DNA of 64,000 nt from Orientallactaga sibirica (lineage: Eukaryota; Chordata; Mammalia; Rodentia; Dipodidae): NCBI GenBank assembly GCA_036365145.1, contig JAEOAD010000029.1, forward strand, positions 23,173,001-23,237,000, read 5' to 3'. The stretch's first letter is position 1, and each line of letters begins with the position of its first letter. The notes beneath the pieces are model-generated. The model was given only the letters and a program-made list of their open reading frames with translations, made no database searches and was not told the DNA's origin. The translations under genes were made by a program, and so were the position numbers. Shown here in pieces: positions 1 to 10,527 of this stretch.

Positions 1-255
1 AAGTAGAAAGGGGCTCCTGAAACTGGATAAGTAAGACTTTGCGGGGGTGGTGGTGGTGGTGAAAACAAAAGAAATCATGCAACATTAAAGTAGAAGGGTA
101 AATAAAGAGGGAAAATGGTACAGCTGGGAAAAGGGGGATAGGAGGATTGAGGGTAGGGAGAGAAATGATCAAAGTATTGTGAAAATGCCATTAAAAACCT
201 GTTATTTTGTAAGCTAATTAAAATATAAATAAAAATAAAATAAAAAAAAAAAAAA
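1..255 (+). mobile_element. L1-type 3' end with A-rich tail
   Basis: A purine-rich stretch with G runs is followed by GTGAAAATGCCATT and TGTAAGCTAATTAAA and then an A-rich tail (about 226-255). This is the layout of a rodent L1 3' UTR terminus on the forward strand. The 5' part lies outside the window. It differs from the other L1 3' ends here, so the subfamily is uncertain. Confidence 0.5.
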
Positions 256-740
256 CTTTATAACACTAAAAACTAACTCTTTCTTAGAAGTATTTATAAA
301 TTGGACAGTTGATGAGTTCTGCAATGGGATTCTTCACTTTCTTCTCAGAGGAGTCAAGGAGTGCACATTGTGTATGAATCTACCAATGAGTGTGTATATA
401 ATTAAATATAAATGGATTTTTATTGATTATGTGCATTGTATCAGTTAATGAATATATAGTGAGTATATATTATTTAAAACACCTTAATTGGATAGGGCCA
501 TTAGGGTGTATATTATGTATGTTGCTATTGGGATCAAATTGCAGAATTATAGAGTATACTGAGTCTTCAGTTAGCCTGAGAGGACAAAGACATAAAACCA
601 TAGACTGGAGTTTGTAGCACTTATTATGATAGAGAGAAGGTATTGCAGGTCATAATATAGAATCATTTTTAGTGACATGTTATATTTATTTATTTATTAA
701 GAACATATTTTGTATAGATACATCATGTGTTATTACCATT
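256..740. other. Unassigned AT-rich sequence
   Basis: No repeat or gene is recognised. Two short open frames of about 60 codons show no protein-like composition and no family match. Confidence 0.5.
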
Positions 741-1189
741 CTTTGTCTAATGCTGAAGACACCATATGATGATGGCACAGAACATGGAGAGAACTGGCTG
801 GAATCTGGAAGAGAGCTAGTCCCCAGACAGCATGCCTATTGCTGGAAAGCACTACATTAACTACTGGGGAAAGTGGCCAACAACTGTGTGAGAAAGCAGG
901 GGTCTAAGCTACTCAGAAACAACCAGCCTGACAAGTACTCAATAAAATCTCTTTTTTGGATAGAAATTAAAAAAAAGAAACAATTGGATTCAGTACAACC
1001 TCTTCCCCCCCCCCCCCGCATGCCTGACTGCTGCTGTCACAAATTATAACACACAAGTCCATGGGGAACACCAGCAATCCCACTAAGGAGGGCCCTCAGT
1101 GGAATGGGGGCAGGGAGGAGAAACTGATGGTACCAACATTTGATGTGTCCACACAAAGTTTCTACTTAATAAAAAAAAAAAAATAAAAA
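741..1189 (+). mobile_element. L1 3' UTR remnant with poly(A)
   Basis: The segment starting GCTGAAGACACCATATG is shared with the 3' UTRs of the two larger forward L1s (around 6690 and 60610). The last part, with CATGGGGAACACCAGCAA, is shared with about 61430. It ends with AATAAA and an A-rich tail. Between the two shared parts, several hundred bases of the usual 3' UTR are missing and replaced by a short AT-rich piece with a 13-C run at 1005-1017, so the copy has an internal deletion. Confidence 0.75.
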
Positions 1190-1384
1190 GTCTAATAAGA
1201 GACAGAACTCCTGCATTCAGACTGTGGACTGTAACTATATAGTGCATGCAGCTGTAAGTTGAGTCGGCTACACATGGTTTGTGAATTGTGCTTCACAACT
1301 TACCGTGAGAACTGTACAACATACACTCTGTCCTAGGAGGCCAGTATGCTGTAGGATAGTCTTTTAATCAGAAGAAAATCCAGA

Positions 1385-1870
1385 CCTTCCTGGTCTGGGT
1401 TCACTACTGACAGTGTATGGGCAGATGTGGCTGTGTGGAGTGAGTAGGCCAGACCCCTGTTTCTGGGCCCCTCCCACCTCCCTAGGCTGGGTTCCTTCAA
1501 TGGACAGTGTGCTGGCAGGCTCTGTGGTATGGAGCAAGTAGGCAAGACCCCTGTTTCCTTGCTCCTCCTACCTCCCTAGTCTGGGTTGCCTGGGACAGTC
1601 TGTGTGCTAGAGGGCCCAACATGGACTAAATTGGCCAGATCCTTGTTCCCTGGTTCCTCTCAGTTCCGTGGTCCTGGGAGATCCCATTGTGCCTTTCTTG
1701 GGGAGGCCTGACCCTGTGTGAGCTTTGGAATCAGGACTTTTGTTCTGGTATCCTGACTGGCCACTGGGTACCAACATCCCTGTTCACCTGAGTCAGAGGG
1801 TGCATGGGCCAAAGGACAAAAACTTGCTTCCTCATCAATGAAATAAAGAATCTTCCTAAAATGGGTACAC
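1385..1870 (+). repeat. L1 5' UTR with imperfect monomer-like units
   Basis: The phrase GACCCCTGTTTC followed by CTCC(C/T)ACCTCCCTAG and CTGGGTT recurs at about 1453-1492 and 1545-1584, with a weaker third copy near 1640. This suggests tandem 5' UTR units of roughly 90-110 bp, as in other rodent L1 promoters. The stretch is clearly more GC-rich than the rest of the element. The part with GAGTCAGAGGGTGCATGGG (about 1790-1810) matches the 5' UTR of the L1 at 53.4 kb. Confidence 0.55.
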
Positions 1871-1887
1871 AACAATGAAAAAAGCCA

Positions 1888-3030
1888 ATGCAAGTCAGAA
1901 AACTGAGATCTCCATCAAGGATGCCTAGTCCTGCAATGTAAGCCTCCAATGAAATCATAGAGAAAGCAACAGAAATTCATTCCTGAAATGAAAATACAGC
2001 AATCCAAGAGGCTCTGATCAAAATAATCACTGAACTGGAAGCAAACCCTCAAAGAACCAATAATCATACCAATGAAATTGAACAGAATTATCTCTTAGAC
2101 AGTTCAGCTTTTGACAGTAGGCTTAACTTGATTGAAGAAAACATTAGAACCCTCCAAAGAGTTATGAATAAATAAATTTAAGGTCTCAAAAACTGGTTGA
2201 TTAAGGTTAATGAAGACTTCATCAAATGTAAGAATGAATTCCAAGAAGCATCAAGAAAATCAGAACTTGAATTGAAATCATACCTCAAAAAATGGATGGA
2301 CATGATGCAAAATGACAACAGAAAACAAAAATCACATAGAAATCATAATCATAAAAACCTCTCTATAACCTCTCACCAACAGAGTTACACATGTGGAAGA
2401 CAGAACCTCAGACCTGGAAGACAAGACAGAAGAAATTGATTTGGAAGCCAAAAACTTTGCTAAGTTCAGAAAATCAAGAGAAGAGAATGCAGAGGGGTGT
2501 GGTGGTGCATGCCTTTAATTCCAGCACTCAGAAGGCAGAGGTAGAGGATTGTCATGGGTTCAAGGCTACCCTGAGATGACATAGTGAATTCCAGATCAGC
2601 CTAAGCTAGAGTGAGATCCTACATCAAAGAGAGAGACAGAGAGACAGAGAAAATAGAGAGAAGAGAATATGAGGGAACTGTGGGATACCCTAAAATGATC
2701 AAACGTTTGCATCATTGGATCATGGGTATATGAGAAGGAGAGAAAATCCAGGCCAGAGGCATAGAGCACATATTCAACAAAATTATTGAAGAAAATTTTA
2801 TAAATCTCTCAAAAATGTGGCCCATCCAGACACAAGAAGCCCACAGAACACCAAACAGACAGGAGTAAAGAAGAAACTCTCCAAGACACATCATAGTTAA
2901 AACTCTTAACAATGAAAACAAAGAGAGAGAATTAAAGGCAGCAAGAGAGAGAGAATTTATAGCAAACAAAGGCAGTCCCATCAGAATTACATCAGACTTC
3001 TCAATGGAAACCATAAATGCCAGAAGGGCC
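1888..3030 (+). pseudogene. L1 ORF1 remnant (RNA-binding coiled-coil protein)
   Basis: ORF1p is the nucleic-acid chaperone that coats L1 RNA. The best start is the ATG at 1888, which opens MQVRKLRSPSRMPSP; the frame then has a TAA where the sister copy at 54.37 kb reads AAA. A Leu/Ile/Glu-rich coiled-coil stretch follows to about 2175 (for example LNLIEENIRTLQRVMN). A B1 splits the reading frame at 2491. The C-terminal domain is recognisable around 2780-3010 (NKIIEENF, then RRNSPRHIIVKTLN), parallel to the copy at 46.7-47.1 kb. The end is lost in a deletion that fuses it to ORF2 near 3030. Confidence 0.75.
2491..2655 (+). mobile_element. B1 SINE inside L1 ORF1
   Basis: A 7SL-derived B1 begins GGGTGTGGTGGTGCATGCC and runs through CCAGCACTCAGAAGGC and GTGAATTCCAGATCAGCC into an A/G-rich tail. 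The flanks share AGAGAAGAGAAT (about 2477-2488 and 2656-2668), a target-site duplication that places the B1 as a later insertion into the L1. Confidence 0.85.
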
Positions 3031-4105
3031 TGCATAATGTCAGATCACAATGCTTTAAAGCTAGAAATTAACAAGACACACAAAAAGAAGTCCACCAGCT
3101 CCTGGAGATTCAACAACATACTTTTAAACAATGAATGGGTCATGGTAGAAATCAAAATAGAAATTGTAAAATTCTTAGAATTGAATTATAATGAAAACAC
3201 AACCTACCACAATGTATGGGACACAATTAAAACAGTCAGAAAGGGAAAATTTATAGTCCTAAATGCCTTCATTACAAAGACAGAGAGATCCCAAATCAAT
3301 AACCTGACTGTTCGCATAAAAGCACTGGAAAAACAAGAAGACTCAAACCCAAAGATCTCCAGATGGAAAGAAATAATCAAGATTAGCCCAAAACTTAATG
3401 AATTGGAAACTAAGAAGACAATATAAAAAAATTGATGAATAGAAGACCCGGTACTTTGAAAAAATAAACAAGATTGACAAACCCCTGGCCAAATTGATCA
3501 AGCAAAAAATAAATAAAAAATATAAAAGAAGTCTCAAATTAACAAAATCAAAAATTAAAAAAGGAGAGATCACAACAGACATAAATTAAATTGGAAGAAT
3601 CATCAGGGCATACTCCCAAAACTTCTAGTCCACAAAACTAAATAATCTGGAAAAAAATGGATGAATTCCTAGACACATACTACCTACCAAAACTAAACTA
3701 AGAACAGATTAATCTCCTAAACAAACCAATCACATCCATGGAGATTGATAATGTAATCAAAAAGAAAACTCCAGGACCAGAGAGCTTCTCAGCTGAATTC
3801 TATCAATCCTCATTGAAGAACTGAAACCAATTTTTCTCAAACTACTCTGCATAATCAGAGACCAGAGAATCCTCCCTGATTCCTTTGATGAAGCTAGAAT
3901 CACACTAATACAAAAACCAGACAGATATACAAGGAAAGAACTATAGGCCTATATCCCTAATGAACTTAAAAGCAAAGATCCTGAACAAAATTATTACAAA
4001 CTGAATTTAACAACACATCAGAAGCATTATCCACCTTGATCAAGTAGGCTTCATCCTAGGGATGCAGGGATGTTTTAAAATTCAGAAATCATTCAATGTA
4101 ATACA

Positions 4106-4106
<1 letters not shown>

Positions 4107-4170
<64 letters not shown>

Positions 4171-4178
4171 AAAAAAAA
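4107..4178 (+). repeat. (CA)30 microsatellite plus A13
   Basis: Thirty uninterrupted CA units (4107-4166) run into 13 A residues. They sit within L1 ORF2 at a place where the sister L1 (about 58110) has only a short CACATAAATG stretch, so this is a local expansion after insertion. Confidence 0.97.
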
Positions 4179-4197
4179 TGGAACCATTAAAACCACA

Positions 4198-4233
4198 TGA
4201 TCATCTCAATTGATGTGATCATCTCAATTGATG
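4198..4233 (+). repeat. 18-bp tandem duplication in L1 ORF2
   Basis: TGATCATCTCAATTGATG occurs twice head to tail, 20 bp beyond the (CA)30/A13 tract. It adds six codons to the decayed ORF2 and probably arose by slippage. Confidence 0.9.
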
Positions 4234-6260
4234 TAGATAAGGCCTTTGATAAAATACAACACCACCTCATGATCAAACTACTGGAAAGAATAGGCATGGA
4301 GGGTTTATAACGCAACACAATAAAGGCTATATATAAAAATCCTAAAACCCAAATAATACTAAATGGGAAAAGAATGAAAGGAGTTCCAACTGAGATAGGA
4401 ACAAGACAGGGGTTACCACTATTACTACTGCTCTTCAACATAGTACTGGAAGTACTAGCCCAAGCAACAAGAGAAGAGAAAGAAATAAAAGGGATTCAAA
4501 TTGGAATGGAAAATGTCAAGTTATCCCTTTTGCAGATGACATGATCCTATATATAAGTGACCTGAAATTCTCCATTTCAAAACTTCTAAAGGTAATAAAT
4601 TTCTTAAGCAAAATAGCAGGATTAAAAAAACCAATGAACAAAAAATCAGTAGCTTTTCTATATGCCAAGTACAAATAAGTAAGGCTGTCCATTTTAAATA
4701 GCAACAAAAAATTAAATACCATGGAATAACACTAAACAAGGATGTGAAAGAACTATTTAATGAAAACATATAAACATTCAAGAAAGAAATAGAGGAGGAC
4801 TTGAGAAGATGGAAAGTCCATTCATGCTCATGGATAGTTAGAATTAATATTGTGAAAATGGCAATTCTACAAAAGCAATGTACAGATTTAATGCAGTACT
4901 AATAAAAATAAAAATACCAACATTATTCTTCACAGAGATTGAAAAAATGATCAAAAATTCATATGGAATGGCAGAAGGTCTTGGATATCCAAATATATGC
5001 ACAGCAAAAAAAAAAAAAAATACACCTCTGGTGGTATCACTATACCCAATCGAACTATATTACAAAGCTATAGTGATGAAAACAGCATTGTGCTACAATA
5101 AAAACAGAAACAGAGATCAATGGGACAGAATTGAGGACCCAGACCTTAGGTGAAGTAACTACAGCTACTTGATCTTTGGCAAAGGTACCAATAATGTAGA
5201 CTGGAGAAAAAAGAACATCTTCAACAAATGGTATTAGACAAATTGGATGACCATATGTAGAAAAATGAAATTAGACCCACTCATTTCACCAGACACAAAA
5301 ATCAAGTTGAAATGGATTAAAGACCTGATTATGAAACCTGAAACTCTTCAAGTACTGAAAGAAAAAAATAAGAGACATTCTCCATGACATAGGACTGGGA
5401 AAAGACCTCCTGAAAAAAACCACAGTAGCCCAGGAAATTAAATAAGCACTCAATAATGGGATCTAATCAAGCTAAAAAGCTTTTGCACAGAGAAACATAT
5501 TGTAAGCAGAGCCAATAGATTACCCACTGAATGGGAGAAAATCTTTACCAGCTACATCACTTACAGAAGTGTAATATCTAGACTCTACAAAGAACTCAAA
5601 AAACTAATCAATAAAAAATCAAATAACTCACTCCAAATGTGAGGCAGAGAAGTAAGTAGGAAGTTCTCAGAGGAAGAATTGTAAATGGCTAACACAAACT
5701 TAAGAAAATGTTCAACATCCCTAACCATTAGGAAAATGTGAATTAAAACAACTATGAGATTTTTATCTTACCCCAGTAAGGGTTGCAAATATTAACAAAT
5801 CAAATGAAACCAAACGTTGGTGAGGATGTGGAGAAATAGGAACACTCATTTGCTGTTGGTGGGAATGTAAAGTGGTACATTTGCTATGGAAATCAATATG
5901 GATTCCTGAAAAGGATGGATATAGAGTTATCTATAGACCCTGTATTCCCTTACTGGGCATTTACCCTAAAAGCTCCACACCTCAGTTCAGAGATATTTGA
6001 TCAAACATGTTTATAGATGCTCAATTCATAATAACTATGAACTGGAATGAACCCAGGTGCTCATCATTGGATGAATGGAAAACCAAGATGTGGTATATCT
6101 ATGTGATGGAATTCTACTCAGCAGTAAGGAAAAATGACACAATGAAATTTGCAGAAAAAAAAAGGTAAACTTGAAATACATCATTTTAAGTGAACTCACA
6201 CAATCACAGAAAGAATATCATTGCATGGTCTCACTCATCTGTAGTTCCTAACCTGGATCA

Positions 6261-7590
6261 GCCTGAGTTGATGACATACCTGAATATTATCTAGAGGCTT
6301 GGTCAATAGGGAGTGTAAGGCTTGGGGAGGGTGGGTGGGACATAAAACTGAATCCAAACTGAACTGGTACCATAGAATGCTATATCCTGGAAGTCAGACT
6401 AAAAGGTGGAACCCTCAAGAAAACCTTAGGGGGAGCACCTGAATCAAAGGGCCCTGGAGAGGAGATTAAACCTAACCTTAATTTTCTCCTGTTTCTCTTT
6501 TTTCGATGTCTTTTTCTTTTTAATTTTCCATTGGTGCTGCCCTGTAATTCCCTGTACCAGGATGTGGTTCACATCCACAATGAGCTGTTGATCAGAGAGA
6601 CTTAATAGATCTCCCAAAACAAACATCACAGACTTCTGTGAGATCACTTGATTGCCCACCAGGGGTTAATGGTAAGTCTCTACTGCTGAAGACACCATAT
6701 ACTGTCGTCATGGGCCATGGAGAGACCTGGTTGGAATCTGGAAGAGAATCAATCCCAAATTAGCCTATCTAGTGCTGGAAGGCCCTACTGGGGGAACTGA
6801 CCGACATCTGTACAAGCTACTCAGAAGCAAACCTGATGTGATGGTCACATAAGTGCAATAGTGGCACACAGCTATGGTGGGTAACCAAATGGTCTTGGAT
6901 TGGCTAATAGATCCACTCACTGGAAAGGAAACCATATCTGAACTGGGAAACAAATCAGAATCATATCCAGATAATGATTCTACTTTCTATTGTTAAGCTA
7001 TCACTAATCTTAGGCTATAACAGGTTCTACACTCTTTAAATTCTCTCTAAATTAATAATGGTTGTCCCATTTAACCAGTGTTGACTGCACTTTCTGTTAG
7101 AGAATCTGCTTCTCTTTTTTCAAAAGGGAGCTGCACCTGAGGAGATAAATGACCCAGTTCACTCCACCCTGGCCCCAGCTGAAACCACAGAGGAATTTGG
7201 GAAATGGGCAAGAGTGCTGCTTTCTTAGTAAATCTGATATCAGCACAAGGACAAAAAAGATAGACACTGAGGACATTCAACACCTTCCAAACCAGAGATT
7301 CAGAGGCTCCTAAGTGTCCATCACTGAAGTAGACTTAAAATGCTCCCAGCATAGCACAGGGAATTTTGCAGAAAAGTGAGCAGAAAAATTGTTAGAGCCA
7401 CAATTTGGGAAATTTTTCATAGACATTGCCCATAACTGACTCATGACCCCATAATGCATGACCCACAATCCCTGTGGGGTTGACTTGCATCTCCAATGAG
7501 GAAAGCCTCTTCAGAAAAGGGGAAGGGACGAGGGAGAGGATGGTACAACATGTGTTGTTTACATACTAAACATGTCCATATCTAATGAAA
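6261..7590 (+). repeat. L1 3' UTR of the forward L1
   Basis: It holds the same landmarks as the 3' UTR at 60.2-61.5 kb: GCTGAAGACACCATAT near 6687, TGGTGGGTAACCAA near 6875, GGAGATAAATGACCC near 7140 and the GGGAGAGGATGGTACAAC terminus near 7535. A clean poly(A) is no longer visible at the end. Confidence 0.75.
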
Positions 7591-7894
7591 GTGATTAGAA
7601 ACAAATTTAAATAGCTAATATTTAAATAATTAACATCTGCCAAATGAGGATGAGGGGTATTATTGCTGATTTTTAATCAAATCCTTTAACACCAGAAATA
7701 GCTGATAGTAAGGAATTCCAAACAGTCAAGACAGGAATCTGATTTTTAGTTCTTGGAAAGTTGAATGAGCTTCAATGAACCAAAAATGAAAAAAAGAAAA
7801 TCCATTGGGAGCCCTGGATATACCCATTCTGTAACTTTTTCCAACTCAGGGAATCAGTCATTTACCAATGTTTGTTTAACTTTTCTTCAGTTAT

Positions 7895-8105
7895 TTTCTT
7901 TTTTTTTAATGACAACTTCTATACTTACAGACAATAAACCATGATATTTCCCTCCCCTGCCCCCATTCCCCTTCAGAACTCCATCATTTCCCCTCCTTTT
8001 CTCCATTAGTCTCTCTTTTAATTTGATGTCATCATCTTTTTCTCCTATTATGAGGGTCTTGTGAAGGTATTGCTAGGCACTTCTAGGTCATGGATATCTT
8101 TTATA
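7895..8105 (-). mobile_element. L1 3' UTR, second lineage (5'-truncated)
   Basis: Read on the reverse strand this is an L1 3' terminus, ending in GTCATTAAAAAAA (the T-run at 7901). GACAACTTCTATACTTACAG and GATGTCATCATCTTTTTC are shared with the longer copies at 9.1, 18.2, 41.1, 47.1 and 51.2 kb. Only about 200 bp of the 3' UTR are present. Confidence 0.75.
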
Positions 8106-8173
8106 GCATGTATTAGTTACACAGAAAATGGGGTTCATTGTGATAATTTCATATAGGTACAAAAGACATTTTG

Positions 8174-8580
8174 ATCATTGTGGTAGTTTGAATATATGTC
8201 CCCCAATATATTCAGTGTTTTTTTTTTTTTTAGTTATAGTTTGCATCTGCAATCACCTTGCTAGAGGCAAGGTCACTGGGGGCCCTGGTCTTAAGGTGTG
8301 GTGATGGTTTGAGAGTCCATTGTAAAGATATGCAAATGTGCCTAGCAGGAGTTCCTGAAGTGTGCTGTGTGACCTTTTGGCTGTAGTTTTGCTCTGTGTG
8401 CTGTGGTGGCTGGTTGGCTTTCTCTCTCTCTGCTTGGCCCTAAGAAAGCAGGCTGCTTTTCCTGCCTTTATGGAACTTCCCCTGGATCTGTAAGCTTCAA
8501 TAAATAATATCCCTTCCTCCATAACTGTGCCTTGTCTGGAAGTTCATCTCAGCGAACCTGAAGCTGTCTGCTACAATCAT
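8174..8580 (+). mobile_element. Solo LTR with 5-bp target duplication (family copy 1)
   Basis: The element (8179-8575) starts TGTGGTAGTTTGAATA and ends GTCTGCTACA, so it has TG...CA termini with short inverted ends. ATCAT is present immediately on both sides (8174-8178 and 8576-8580), a perfect 5-bp target-site duplication of the kind produced by ERVL/MaLR-type integrases. AATAAATAAT near 8498 can serve as the LTR poly(A) signal. Two more copies of the family are at 26.9 and 54.4 kb. No internal retroviral sequence is attached, so this is a solo LTR or a non-autonomous element. Confidence 0.85.
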
Positions 8581-8786
8581 GTCTACCAATCACCTTACAA
8601 ATCCCTGCTCTCTTCTTTTTCCCTGGTTTCTTCCTCTTCTCTAATGATCACATTTCTACTTCCATGCCATTTTAACAGATTCTGCATATGAGTGAAAACA
8701 TGGGGTAGTTGTCATTTTGAGCCCAGCTAATGTTGCTTAGTGTGATCTCCAATTATATTTCCTGCAAACAACATGATTTGTTGTTC

Positions 8787-9053
8787 CTTGTGATTGGATC
8801 ATACTTCATCCCATATGTGTAACCTCTTGCAACAGGATTGCATTCCACTCTGTGTACACCACTTTGTGACTAAATCACACTCCATCTTGAATGGACATCC
8901 CTTGTGACTGAATCATACTCAATCCTGTACATAAATCCCCTTGTGACTGGATTACACTTCATTGTCGGTGTACACTACCTTGTGACTGTATCACATTTCA
9001 TCTTGAATGGACGTCCTGTGACTGGGTCATACTCCATCCTGTATGTACACTGA
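8787..9053 (+). repeat. ~39-bp minisatellite, about 7 copies
   Basis: A unit of about 37-40 bp with the core CTTGTGACTGAATCATACT followed by CCATCCTGTATGTACAC recurs about seven times with 10-25% divergence: near 8787, 8827, 8862, 8902, 8941, 8980 and 9015. The core resembles the old-L1 phrase around GCTGAATAATACTCCATT, so the array probably grew out of the surrounding L1. Confidence 0.85.
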
Positions 9054-9086
9054 CTTAAGATTCATACTTTCTACTTCTTTTCTTAA

Positions 9087-9990
9087 ATTTTTTTATTGAC
9101 AACTTCTTTAATTGTAGACAATATCCAATGTTATTTCCCTCCCTCCCCCCACTTCCCCTTTTCAAACTCCACTCTCCATCGTATCCTCTCCCCTTCTCAA
9201 TCAGTCTCTATTTTAATTTGATGTCATCATCTTTTTTTCCTATTATGATGGTCTTGTGTAGGTAGTGTCAGGCACTGTGAGGTCATGGATATCCAGGCCA
9301 TTTTGTGTCTGAAGGAGCACATTGTAAGGAGTCCTACCCTTCCTTCCACTCTTCTTAACATTCTTTATGCCACCTCTTCTGCAATGGACACTGAACCTTA
9401 GAAGGAAGGTTAGAGATGTTTCAGTGTTGAGCACTCCTCTGTCCCTTCTTCTCAGCACCATAATGCCTTCTGAGTCATGAGTCATCCCAAGGGCACCGTC
9501 TTCTGAAAAGAGAAGCTTCTCTAATCAACAGTGAGAGTAGCATTAATATATGGGTATGGACATTAAGAGAAGTGCTTACTGGGCAGTTTGGCAAGCATAG
9601 TATATATATTTAGCCAGACACCAGCAGACGTTACACCCTAGGGCTAATGACTACAGCTGTTGTAGGTTTTCAGTATCAGGGATGTATTCCCTCCCATGGA
9701 CTGGTCCTCCAGACTAATTAGAGAGTGGTTGGTTTCCCCCATAACAGACATGCCACTATTGTACCCATTGGCTCATTTGGCCTGGCTGACCAATTTAAAG
9801 CTTGCAGTGTCCACTATTGAGTATCTTCACTGGTGTTTTCTCTCTCCCATTGAACTGCATGAAGCATAGCTTTTTCCAGCTTTCTGACAGCTGGTCTACA
9901 TGGAGGAGGCTTTCAGCTCAGCTCCAGCAGGATTTCTCAGTGATCTTGCAACCTAAGCATATGGAGTCTTCAGCAATATCTCCTTCTTCT
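9087..9990 (-). mobile_element. L1 3' UTR, second lineage (~900 bp, 5'-truncated)
   Basis: On the reverse strand it ends in GTCAATAAAAAAAT, a poly(A)-signal tail. The body carries the family landmarks CAGGCACTGTGAGGTCATGG, GAGAAGCTTCTCTAA and ACATGCCACTATTG. It stops near CAGCAATATC at about 9985 without reaching ORF2. Short open frames inside it are not genes. Confidence 0.8.
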
Positions 9991-10377
9991 TTTACAAACA
10001 CTTATTTTCAGTATACAAAAGAAATAAATGATACTAAAGTTTCTTTTTCTTTTTGGCATTTTATTTTCAAACATATGCCTATTCATTAGAAGTTCAAAAG
10101 GTATGTGTGAAGAATGAATCAGTGGGAAGGAGGATCAATTAAGAATGGTGAACTGACATGCAAATGGTGCTTAATGCAGAGATATATTCTTTGATAATGA
10201 CTAACATCTGCTGTATTTGGCAAAAGAGATGCTCAAAATGAAAGTTACTACCTTAGGTCATTTAGGAAATAACTTTCTTTTGGAGGATATATTTGGCTAT
10301 GATATCTATTAGAGAAAGCCAGAAGAAACACACTGTTTAAAGGCGAGCAGCTCTGTTTAGATGTTCAACACACAAAG
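9991..10377. other. Unassigned sequence
   Basis: AT-rich, with no repeat family or gene recognised. Confidence 0.5.
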
Positions 10378-10491
10378 TTGGGTGTGGCAGTGCACACCTT
10401 TGGAGGCTGAGGCAGAACACTGTGAGTTTGAGGCCAGCTTAGGCTACAGACAGAATTCCAGATCAGTTTAGACTAAAACTCATCTCTTCCT

Positions 10492-10523
<32 letters not shown>
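10378..10523 (+). mobile_element. B1 SINE with A31 tail
   Basis: Diverged B1: TTGGGTGTGGCAGTGCAC, then GAGGCTGAGGCAGAACAC and GAATTCCAGATCAGTTTA, ending in 31 consecutive A residues (10493-10523). Confidence 0.85.

Positions 10524-10527
<4 letters not shown>

Larger units (their letters stand above)
3031..6260 (+). pseudogene. L1 ORF2 remnant (endonuclease-deleted reverse transcriptase)
   Basis: ORF2p carries endonuclease, reverse transcriptase and a C-terminal Cys-rich region. Here the endonuclease is missing apart from its last part, which opens at SDHNALKLEINKTHKK just after the deletion junction. A 140-codon open piece (3004-3426) covers the linker up to the reverse transcriptase. The RT core is visible with FADDMILY codons at 4528-4551, but a one-base loss immediately upstream puts this motif out of frame. 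The C-terminal region (about 5840-6130) and the end near 6245 are recognisable. Many stops and frameshifts make the copy non-functional. Confidence 0.8.
1340..7590 (+). mobile_element. Decayed forward L1 (5' UTR to 3' UTR)
   Basis: One L1 can be followed from a G/C-rich 5' UTR through ORF1, ORF2 and a 3' UTR that ends near TGTCCATATCTAATG. It aligns by eye to the second forward L1 at 53445-61555. It differs in lacking about 1 kb that spans the ORF1 end, the inter-ORF spacer and the ORF2 start. A B1 at 2491-2655 and a (CA)30 at 4107-4166 lie inside. Stops and frameshifts are frequent throughout, so this is an old, immobile copy. Confidence 0.85.
8106..9066 (-). mobile_element. Old L1 3' region (reverse), split by a solo LTR
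   Basis: Apart from the solo LTR at 8179-8575, the sequence resembles the well-known reverse complement of old L1 3' regions: ATGAGTGAAAACATGGGG, CCTGCAAACAACATGA and repeated versions of GACTGAATCATACTCCA. Most of its right half has become a tandem array (8787-9053). Similarity is judged by eye. Confidence 0.55.

Noticed and set aside
8179..8575. Possible complete endogenous retrovirus near the LTR
   Set aside because: No gag-pol-like sequence or second LTR lies in proviral arrangement; the perfect 5-bp duplication closes around a single LTR.
8787..9053. Regularly spaced repeats considered as a CRISPR-like array
   Set aside because: The units are contiguous and diverged with no unique spacers, in a mammalian context.
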